Program-made: the position numbers and the translations under genes
Notes under the pieces: generated by a model
Database searches by the model: none
What the model was told of the DNA's origin: nothing
What the model saw: the letters and a program-made list of their open reading frames with translations, nothing else
In this document: positions 1 through 5,311 of the stretch, piece after piece
Position numbering within the stretch: the stretch's first letter is position 1
Layout: each line of letters starts with the position of its first letter
Source of the DNA: Mogibacterium sp.
GTDB lineage: Bacteria > Bacillota > Clostridia > Peptostreptococcales > Anaerovoracaceae
Reading direction: 5' to 3'
Assembly: GCA_017434685.1 (NCBI GenBank)
Contig: JAFREV010000188.1
Coordinates: 1-5,311, forward strand
Length of the DNA: 5,311 bases

Positions 1-1047
1 AGACTATATGCGGATATCCACAAGAGAATAGAGGGATTTGAATTGGATGTGCTGATTGAATCCGATGCGGGGCGTATAGGCATACTCGGCGCGTCGGGTT
101 CGGGAAAAAGCATGACGCTTCGGAGCATCGCAGGCATTGAAGACGGAGTGAGCGGCAGAATAGAAACTGACGGCAGAACTCTTCTTGATTCCGATAGAAA
201 GGTAAATCTTAAACCACAGCAGAGGCGTGTAGGATATATGTTTCAGAATTACGCCCTCTTTCCGACTATGAGCGTGCTCGGAAATGTAACGGCGGGGCTC
301 AAGGGAAGCAAAGAAGATAACAGGGCTCGGGCTCTTGAGATGCTTGCAAGATTCGGCATGGCGGAGCATGCCGAAAGGCTGCCGGGAGAACTCTCCGGTG
401 GCCAGCAACAGAGGGTTGCTCTTGCACGCATCATGGTGACCGAGCCGGATTTGATACTCCTTGATGAACCATTTTCCGCGCTCGACGGACATCTGAGAGA
501 CCGCATGCAGGTAGAGATGATGGAGATGCTCGAGGACTATCCGGGGCAGGTACTTATGGTCTCTCACTCAAGAGACGAACTGTACAGATTCAGTGAAGAA
601 ATATTCGTTTTATCTGACGGAAAAATACTCAGGAGTGGTGATACGAAAGAAGTATTCAAGAATCCGGGCACAGAGGAGGTCGCAAGGCTTACCGGGTGCA
701 AGAACTTCGCTGATGTAAAAGTGAAGGATGAGCACACTCTCGAGATTACTGACTGGGGAGTGACTTTGACTTTAAAACAGAAGATTCCCGAGGGGACGAA
801 GAGCGTAGGCTACAGAGCGCATTACTTCGAACCTGTTTGGGGGGAGAGGCAGGACAATTGCATAGACTTTGATCTGGCCAGAGTGGATGATTTGCCGTTC
901 GAAAAGAACTACTACATAAGGCCGAAAGAGGCTTCGTCCGAATTGATTTGCTGGTTTGTCCAGGGAGATGAGCAAAAGATAATCGAGGAAAAGGGCATGC
1001 CGGACCAGCTCAAACTAAAAGAGGCTGCGGTTTTATTTTTGAAATAG
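1..1047 (+). CDS. modC: ABC transporter ATP-binding protein, molybdate/sulfate type (ModC-like), 5' partial
   Basis: This is the cytoplasmic ATPase that powers an oxyanion importer, probably for molybdate (tungstate or sulfate are possible). The reading frame is open from base 1. The first codons already match the first beta strand of the family (LYADIHKRIEGF), so the true start lies just upstream and the TTG at 43 is not the start. 348 codons are visible, about full family length. Counting from the first codon: Walker A GASGSGKS at 30-37 (nt 88-111), Q-loop glutamine in FQNYALFP at 82, signature LSGGQQQR at 131-138, Walker B LILLDEP with D155 and E156, and the switch histidine in VSHSRDE at 189. 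All catalytic motifs are intact. The C-terminal region, about 232-348, shows no Mop/TOBE repeat that I can recognise, unlike E. coli ModC. The ATPase call is certain. The molybdate assignment rests on overall resemblance to clostridial ModC proteins and on moaC downstream. Confidence 0.85.
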   Translation, partial: RLYADIHKRIEGFELDVLIESDAGRIGILGASGSGKSMTLRSIAGIEDGVSGRIETDGRTLLDSDRKVNLKPQQRRVGYMFQNYALFPTMSVLGNVTAGLKGSKEDNRARALEMLARFGMAEHAERLPGELSGGQQQRVALARIMVTEPDLILLDEPFSALDGHLRDRMQVEMMEMLEDYPGQVLMVSHSRDELYRFSEEIFVLSDGKILRSGDTKEVFKNPGTEEVARLTGCKNFADVKVKDEHTLEITDWGVTLTLKQKIPEGTKSVGYRAHYFEPVWGERQDNCIDFDLARVDDLPFEKNYYIRPKEASSELICWFVQGDEQKIIEEKGMPDQLKLKEAAVLFLK

Positions 1048-1117
1048 GGGATTGGAGGCCAATAGTTCGGTCAGAATTGTGCTTTTCTGTAACCGTTAAA
1101 GTAATAGAATATGTAAG
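1048..1117 (+). promoter_or_regulatory. 70-base spacer, possible weak promoter or leader
   Basis: This is the largest intergenic gap in the window. It holds a perfect 13-base inverted repeat (ATTGG-AGG-CCAAT, 1051-1063) with no following T-run, so it is not a standard terminator. A -10-like TAGAAT lies at 1105-1110, but only a poor T-rich -35 candidate is found at a suitable distance. If it were used, the transcript would begin almost at the cstA start codon. A start-stop ATGTAA lies at 1111-1116. There is no purine-rich ribosome binding site in front of the ATG at 1118. Promoter activity is a guess; the repeat and the start-stop are directly visible. Confidence 0.25.
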
Positions 1118-2566
1118 ATGTATTCATTCGTTATATCAATATCAGTATTAATAATAGTGTATTTGGTTTACGGTCGATTGATCGAAAGGGTATTTCGACC
1201 TGATGACAGAGAGACTCCGGCCTACACAATCAACGACGGAGTGGATTGTGTTCCTATAAAAACAAGGAAATCGGTTCTCATACAGCTTTTGAATATTGCG
1301 GGCACCGGCCCGATATTTGGAGCTCTTATGGGTGCCTGCTTCGGTCCTGTCGTTTTTCTGTGGATAGTATTCGGATCCATACTCGGAGGAGCCGTCCATG
1401 ACTATATGAGCGGAATGATATCCGAAAGACATGACGGGCAGTCCATCGCTCAGCTTTCGGGAATATATATGGGCGATGTAGTACTGTTAATTATGAGGGT
1501 GTTCTCGATAGTGCTGCTCATACTGACGGGAACCGTTTTCGTAACCAGCCCTGCGGCACTCATATCCAGACTTACGCCTGAGGCATTGACGGATAATTTC
1601 TGGATCGTTTTGATTCTGATTTATTATGTGCTTGCTACTTTGCTGCCTATAGATAAGATCATAGGAAGACTGTACCCGATTTTCGGTGTTATACTGATTG
1701 TTATGGCTGTAGGTATAGCCGGCGGAATACTCCTGATTCCGGACTATACGGTTCCGGAACTGACATTCAAGGATTTTCATCCGGACAATCTGCCGATTTG
1801 GCCGTTTATGTTTGTGACGGTGGCATGTGGCGCGATCTCAGGTTTTCATGCTACGCAATCACCTATGATGGCTAAATGCATCACAAACGAACATGCCGGA
1901 AGACCGGTGTTTTACGGAGCGATGATTATAGAGTCTGTTATCGCGCTTGTATGGGCCGCTGCCGGAGCTGCTTTTTACGGCAGTACAGAGATGCTCAATA
2001 ACGCTCTGAACGAGCTTGGACAGTCGGGAGCAGTGTATGAGATAAGCCATGAACTGCTCGGAAGCGTAGGCGGCGTGCTTGCGGTCATAGGAGTTGTTGT
2101 ATGCCCAATTACCTCAGGCGATACGGCTTTCAGGAGCGCGAGACTTATATTGGGCGAGTGGGCGGGACTCGAGCAGAGAAAGATTAAAAACAGATTGATA
2201 CTCACTATCCCTATGCTCGGTTTGGCGGCTGTTCTCACACAGATTGATTTCAATGTGCTGTGGAGATATTTCTCATGGAGCAATCAAACGCTGGCGATGA
2301 TAGCGCTTTGGGTATCGAGTTCATATTTGATTCATAAAGGGTATTATAAATGGGGCTCACTTATTACAGCAGTTCCGGCGACATTTATGACAGCTGTTTC
2401 AATAACATATATAATGATGGCAGATGAGGGATTTGGTTTATCACAAAGAGCCTCATATCCTGTCGGAATAGTGCTGGCAATATTCGCATTCATTGTATAC
2501 ATCATAGAATTGCAGCGCTGGGACCATAAACCATCGGATTATAAGAAAAAATGGAAAGGGGTATGA
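1118..2566 (+). CDS. CstA-family carbon starvation protein (short form), membrane transporter
   Basis: This is a polytopic inner-membrane protein of 482 residues with about a dozen hydrophobic segments spread over its length. It belongs to the CstA/BtsT family, whose studied members take up peptides or pyruvate under nutrient limitation. Family hallmarks are NIAGTGPI at residues 59-66, followed by a glycine-rich membrane stretch ending in AVHDYMSGMIS with H94 and D95, then QSPMMAKC and the late motif TSGDTAFRSAR beginning at T332. E. coli CstA is about 700 residues; this is the shorter form common in anaerobic bacteria, and nothing looks truncated. The ATG at 1118 is the only sensible start: an in-frame TAA lies at 1097 and the N-terminal membrane helix begins at once. 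It has no clear Shine-Dalgarno sequence, which is unusual here. It ends 26 bases before the next start, suggesting co-transcription. The substrate cannot be read from the sequence; pyruvate, peptides or amino acids are candidates. Confidence 0.9.
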   Translation: MYSFVISISVLIIVYLVYGRLIERVFRPDDRETPAYTINDGVDCVPIKTRKSVLIQLLNIAGTGPIFGALMGACFGPVVFLWIVFGSILGGAVHDYMSGMISERHDGQSIAQLSGIYMGDVVLLIMRVFSIVLLILTGTVFVTSPAALISRLTPEALTDNFWIVLILIYYVLATLLPIDKIIGRLYPIFGVILIVMAVGIAGGILLIPDYTVPELTFKDFHPDNLPIWPFMFVTVACGAISGFHATQSPMMAKCITNEHAGRPVFYGAMIIESVIALVWAAAGAAFYGSTEMLNNALNELGQSGAVYEISHELLGSVGGVLAVIGVVVCPITSGDTAFRSARLILGEWAGLEQRKIKNRLILTIPMLGLAAVLTQIDFNVLWRYFSWSNQTLAMIALWVSSSYLIHKGYYKWGSLITAVPATFMTAVSITYIMMADEGFGLSQRASYPVGIVLAIFAFIVYIIELQRWDHKPSDYKKKWKGV

Positions 2567-2580
2567 CCCTTCTGAAAGTG

Positions 2581-2587
2581 AAAGGAG
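2581..2587 (+). promoter_or_regulatory. Ribosome binding site deciding the start of the AIM24-family gene
   Basis: AAAGGAG lies five bases before the ATG at 2593. It selects that start over the in-frame upstream ATGs at 2551 and 2563, which overlap the end of the cstA-family gene. The ATG at 2563 overlaps the cstA stop (ATGA) but has no properly spaced binding site. Confidence 0.8.
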
Positions 2588-2592
2588 TTGTA

Positions 2593-3267
2593 ATGAAATT
2601 CGAAATCAAGAATCAACCGTTTACCATCCTAACATTCCACATGGATGCAGGAGAGGAAATCAAGTGTCAGAGCGGAGCAATGGCGTGGATGACACCCGGC
2701 ATCCAGATGGAGACCAAGACAGGCGGGCTCGGCGGGATGTTCAAAAAAGCCATAGCAGGCGAATCCCTTGCCCTCAATCATTACAAAGCAGAGCAGGCAG
2801 GAGAACTCACACTTGCTAAGCAATGCCCGGGAGACATTAAGATGTTCAATATCGGAGAAACACCAATCATTGCGCAGAAGGCATCGTTCCTCGCTGCTAC
2901 AACGGGTGTCGAAATGGATATTTTCCTTCAAAAGAAACTCTCAGCAGGTCTGTTTGGCGGCGAAGGCTTCATAATGCAGAAGTATTCCGGTGCGGGATAT
3001 GCGTGGCTCGAAATCGACGGAGCTGTTGAGGAGAGAACGCTCGCCGCAGGAGAAAAGCTCATAATCGACAGTGGATGTGTTGCAGCTATGGAAGCTACAT
3101 GCCAGATGGAGATTCAGACAGTCAAGGGCGTTACCAACGTACTTCTCGGTGGAGAGGGACTCTTCAACACAGTGGTAACAGGCCCGGGCAAACTATGGCT
3201 TCAGACGATGCCTATAAGCTCATTGGCTATGAATCTCTATAATTACATGCCACATCCAAGCAACTAG
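2593..3267 (+). CDS. TIGR00266/AIM24-family protein, function unknown
   Basis: This is a soluble protein of 224 residues from the ATG at 2593, with no signal peptide or membrane segment. The start was chosen for its AAAGGAG site and because the family characteristically begins here (MKFEIKNQPF, then SGAMAWM). The family is mostly beta strand with internal repetition. Visible hallmarks are SGAMAWM, a GESL motif, the central FGGEGF at 121-126 followed by SGAGYAWLEIDG, and a second copy LGGEGLF at 185-191 followed by TGPGKLWLQ. The two GGEG blocks are 64 residues apart, showing the repeated unit. Bacterial and archaeal members have no settled biochemical role. The yeast relative Aim24 is mitochondrial and has been linked to inner-membrane organisation. 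It lies tightly between two transporter genes, which hints at a membrane-related role, but that is inference. Length and motifs look intact. Confidence 0.9.
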   Translation: MKFEIKNQPFTILTFHMDAGEEIKCQSGAMAWMTPGIQMETKTGGLGGMFKKAIAGESLALNHYKAEQAGELTLAKQCPGDIKMFNIGETPIIAQKASFLAATTGVEMDIFLQKKLSAGLFGGEGFIMQKYSGAGYAWLEIDGAVEERTLAAGEKLIIDSGCVAAMEATCQMEIQTVKGVTNVLLGGEGLFNTVVTGPGKLWLQTMPISSLAMNLYNYMPHPSN

Positions 3268-3283
3268 GTCTTTTCTAACAAAC

Positions 3284-3289
3284 AGGGTG
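3284..3289 (+). promoter_or_regulatory. Probable ribosome binding site of the SDF-fusion gene
   Basis: AGGGTG ends six bases before the TTG at 3296 and can pair partly with the 16S 3' end through GGTG. The in-frame GTG at 3287 lies inside this stretch and has no purine-rich site before it, so TTG 3296 is preferred. The choice changes the protein by only three residues. Confidence 0.5.
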
Positions 3290-3295
3290 TTGCGA

Positions 3296-4930
3296 TTGAA
3301 AAAGATTAAAACGATCAACAAAACATTTGAATTAAACGTCAGAAGTTGCGATGAGATATCCGATGCAGTCAACGAATTCTGTAAAGAAGCAGGCGCGGAT
3401 TCAAAAGATATACTCAAATACAGGTTGTCTGCAGAGGAATGCCTGCTGTACTGGATGAGTCAGGGCCTCGAGGGCAGGGAAGTGGTGCTCACGGCGGGCA
3501 CTCATTTGATGGCTCCTTTTTTCAGCATAAGCATAGACGGCAATGCCGGCAATCCTTATCTGAATAAGAACGAGGAATTCGGCTCATACTGCGACAGCAT
3601 ACTTGTCAGCCTTCAGATCAGCCCTGAGTACAGCTGCAAAAACGGGCAGAGCAGGATAAGGTACAGAGTCAAAAAGAAGCAGAGGGGACAGATCGCAACC
3701 CTTCTGACGGTGATTGCTTTGGCCGTTGTATGCGGAACTCTCGGGATGCTGATGTCGCAGGGCGTAAGAGATGTGCTGATGGAAGCTGTAATTACACCTG
3801 TTTACAGCACGTTCTTTACCTTACTCGGCTGCGTGGCAGGACCTATGATTTTCCTGTCTGTTGCATGGGGAGTCTACGGCATAGGTGATGCGGCAACTCT
3901 CGGGCAGATCGGCAAGAGAATGATGCTGAGATATGCAGGGACGGTGTTTGTGTGCACGGCGGCTGCATTGGCGTTCTTTCCTGTAATCGGTCCAGAGCTT
4001 TCTGCTTCATCTGAGCAGGGCGGACAGTTCTCGTCGTTGGTTGAAATGATACTCGGGGTATTCCCGCCTAATATATTTGAGCCTTTTATCAGCGGCAATA
4101 CTCTTCAGATAATCTTTCTGGCGATAGTAATCGGAATCGCACTTTTGTATCTTGGACGGCAGACCAGTTCGATAGCCACTGCGATAGAGCAGGTGAACGT
4201 ACTGGTGCAGTTCCTGATGGGAATCATAAGCAGGCTTGTACCATACGTAATATTCCTCGTCATCATAAATATAATGTGGTCCGGAGAAGCTGCCGTTATC
4301 GCCGGCATATGGAAGCTGATGCTTGCATTCGCGGCCATGCTTCTCATCACAGCTGCGGTCTTCATCTTATACACGTCGGTAAAGCACAAGGTAAATATTT
4401 CCGTACTCGTGCGAAAGATTATGCCTACATTTTTGTTGGCGCTCACAACGGCATCATCTGCTGCATCATTTGGAACGAATGTGGCTACATGTGAGAAACA
4501 ATACGGAATTGACAAATCGTTGGTAAGTTTCGGAATACCGCTAGGTATGGTTATCCATAAACCTATATCCGGAATCTTTAATTTGATGCTGGTCATATAC
4601 TTTGCGAATGAATACGATGTAAACTGCTCGATAGGATGGCTCGTAGTTGCAGTTTTTATCAGCGCTGTCATCGCTATATCACTCCCGCCTATACCGGGAG
4701 GGGCTGCGGTTGCATATTCAGTTCTCTATGCACAGATGGGAATACCGGAAGCAGCGCTTGCAGTTACGCTTGCTGTCGACACGATTGCCGACTTCTTCAT
4801 TACTGCATTCAGCATGCTGACACTACAGCTTACCCTTATCGATGTAGCTGCCGGTATGGGTATGATAGATAAAGAGGTTCTGAGAAGACAAGACAGCGAT
4901 TCGGTTCAAACTGAGTTGGGTCTCAAATAG
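3296..4930 (+). CDS. SDF-family (DAACS) symporter-like membrane protein with N-terminal GHKL/RsbW-like ATPase domain
   Basis: From TTG 3296 this is 544 residues; GTG 3287 is the alternative start. Residues 1 to about 128 are soluble and resemble an anti-sigma/histidine-kinase type ATPase fold. RLSAEECLLYW sits where the N-box helix should be, with E47/E48 kept but Y52 in place of asparagine. IDGNAGN around D81 sits at the G1-box place, and a final RIRYRV strand follows. From about residue 133 to 525 a membrane core follows. It has hairpin-1-like ASSAAS around 387, PLGMVIHKPIS at the TM7 position (canonical NMDGT), hairpin-2-like PPIPGGAA around 464, and a TM8 with D495 and D499. By alignment from memory with GltPh, R397 becomes I502, N401 becomes S506 and D405 becomes L510. 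Family membership is well supported. The substrate is unlikely to be a dicarboxylate and sodium coupling is doubtful. The ATPase-like reading of the N-terminus is an inference. The stop overlaps the moaC ribosome binding site, suggesting coupled translation. Confidence 0.85.
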   Translation: MKKIKTINKTFELNVRSCDEISDAVNEFCKEAGADSKDILKYRLSAEECLLYWMSQGLEGREVVLTAGTHLMAPFFSISIDGNAGNPYLNKNEEFGSYCDSILVSLQISPEYSCKNGQSRIRYRVKKKQRGQIATLLTVIALAVVCGTLGMLMSQGVRDVLMEAVITPVYSTFFTLLGCVAGPMIFLSVAWGVYGIGDAATLGQIGKRMMLRYAGTVFVCTAAALAFFPVIGPELSASSEQGGQFSSLVEMILGVFPPNIFEPFISGNTLQIIFLAIVIGIALLYLGRQTSSIATAIEQVNVLVQFLMGIISRLVPYVIFLVIINIMWSGEAAVIAGIWKLMLAFAAMLLITAAVFILYTSVKHKVNISVLVRKIMPTFLLALTTASSAASFGTNVATCEKQYGIDKSLVSFGIPLGMVIHKPISGIFNLMLVIYFANEYDVNCSIGWLVVAVFISAVIAISLPPIPGGAAVAYSVLYAQMGIPEAALAVTLAVDTIADFFITAFSMLTLQLTLIDVAAGMGMIDKEVLRRQDSDSVQTELGLK

Positions 4931-4933
4931 AGG
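4929..4933 (+). promoter_or_regulatory. Ribosome binding site of moaC overlapping the upstream stop codon
   Basis: AGAGG begins inside the TAG stop codon of the SDF-fusion gene and ends six bases before the moaC ATG at 4940. The overlap fits translational coupling of the two genes. Confidence 0.75.
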
Positions 4934-4939
4934 TATAAA

Positions 4940-5311
4940 ATGAGCGAATTTACACACTTTGACAAAAAGGGAAATGCATATATGGTGGATGTGTCGGGTA
5001 AAGACGTAACACACAGAACTGCAGTTGCAGAGGGAAGTATCTCTCTCTGCCGCGATGCCATGGATGCCGTGCTCGGGAAAAAGATTAAGAAGGGTGATGT
5101 TTTTACAGTTGCCCAAGTTGCCGGCATTATGGGAACAAAGAGGACCGCCGATCTCATTCCGATGTGTCATCCGATAGCTCTCACTAATGCCAAGGTGGAG
5201 TTTGATGTTAATGAAGAGGCCTGCACGATTACGTCGCGATGCACTGCGATATGTGACGGCAAGACGGGAGTCGAGATGGAGGCGCTTACGGGTGCGACTG
5301 TCGCGCTTCTC
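4940..5311 (+). CDS. moaC: Cyclic pyranopterin monophosphate synthase MoaC, 3' partial
   Basis: MoaC acts in the cytoplasm in molybdenum cofactor synthesis, converting the MoaA product 3',8-cyclo-7,8-dihydro-GTP into cyclic pyranopterin monophosphate. The frame opens at ATG 4940 behind AGAGG and stays open to the last base, giving 124 of roughly 160 residues. The family N-terminus is clear (FTHFDKKGNAYMVDVSGKDV). The core LIPMCHPIALT places H77, and GVEMEALTGA places E112 and E114. K51 is also present, so numbering runs in step with the E. coli enzyme and its known active-site residues. The final conserved block with the remaining catalytic Asp and Lys lies beyond the window. With only nine bases separating it from the upstream gene, it is very probably in the same operon. 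Other Moco genes such as moaA or mogA may follow, but none is visible. Confidence 0.97.
   Translation, partial: MSEFTHFDKKGNAYMVDVSGKDVTHRTAVAEGSISLCRDAMDAVLGKKIKKGDVFTVAQVAGIMGTKRTADLIPMCHPIALTNAKVEFDVNEEACTITSRCTAICDGKTGVEMEALTGATVALL

Noticed and set aside
43..45. TTG at 43 as the start of the ABC ATPase
   Set aside because: The frame is open to base 1 and the preceding residues match the family's first strand, so the gene is simply cut by the window edge.
4..567. Long open frame on the minus strand opposite the modC-like gene
   Set aside because: It lies wholly opposite a gene with all ABC motifs intact, and its translation resembles no family I know. It is a shadow of codon bias.
2551..2592. 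Fourteen-codon N-terminal extension of the AIM24-family gene
   Set aside because: It overlaps the cstA-family gene end, lacks a well-spaced ribosome binding site and is not like the family N-terminus, whereas ATG 2593 has AAAGGAG.
3268..3295. Terminator after the AIM24-family gene
   Set aside because: The 28-base gap has a short T-rich stretch but no stem before it.
4105..4671. Open frame of 188 codons on the minus strand inside the SDF-fusion gene
   Set aside because: It is antisense to a clearly membrane-type coding region and has no family resemblance or convincing start site.
1..5311. CRISPR array, tRNA/rRNA genes, insertion sequence or phage signature
   Set aside because: No spaced direct repeats, tRNA-like cloverleaf, transposase or terminal repeats were found. 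The non-coding space totals only about 130 bases.

Overview
The window carries five genes, all on the + strand and closely spaced (gaps of about 9 to 70 bases). No rho-independent terminator is visible between them. By eye the base composition is moderate, with frequent AGA/AGG and ATA codons and GGAG-type ribosome binding sites. Together with the gene families present, this suggests an anaerobic Firmicute, most likely a member of Clostridia. That assignment is an inference from style and content; no marker gene is present to confirm it.

Layout. (1) 1-1047: ATPase subunit of a molybdate/sulfate-type ABC importer (ModC-like), missing only its first few codons at the window edge. (2) 1048-1117: a 70-base spacer, the only gap large enough to hold a promoter; it contains a small perfect inverted repeat and a start-stop AUGUAA just before the next gene. 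(3) 1118-2566: a short CstA-family (carbon starvation) membrane transporter. (4) 2593-3267: a TIGR00266/AIM24-family protein of unknown biochemical role. (5) 3296-4930: a two-part protein with an N-terminal soluble domain of about 130 residues resembling a degenerate GHKL/RsbW-type ATPase, fused to a divergent SDF (dicarboxylate/amino acid:cation symporter) membrane core. (6) 4940-5311: the first 124 codons of moaC, cut by the window end.

How they fit together. The two ends of the window belong to molybdenum metabolism: uptake of the oxyanion (ModC) and the second step of molybdopterin synthesis (MoaC). Between them sit two organic-solute transporters and an AIM24-like protein with no known role in cofactor synthesis. 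The gene order suggests one transcription unit, or two if the 1048-1117 spacer has a promoter. It may link molybdoenzyme maturation to uptake of a carbon or amine substrate, but the link is only inferred from position.

The most unusual object is the gene at 3296-4930. Its membrane core keeps the SDF scaffold but lacks most residues that bind sodium and the acidic amino acid in the archaeal homologue GltPh. Its N-terminal domain keeps the outline of a GHKL ATPase but lacks the N-box asparagine. It is therefore probably a transporter or transporter-derived sensor with altered coupling and substrate.
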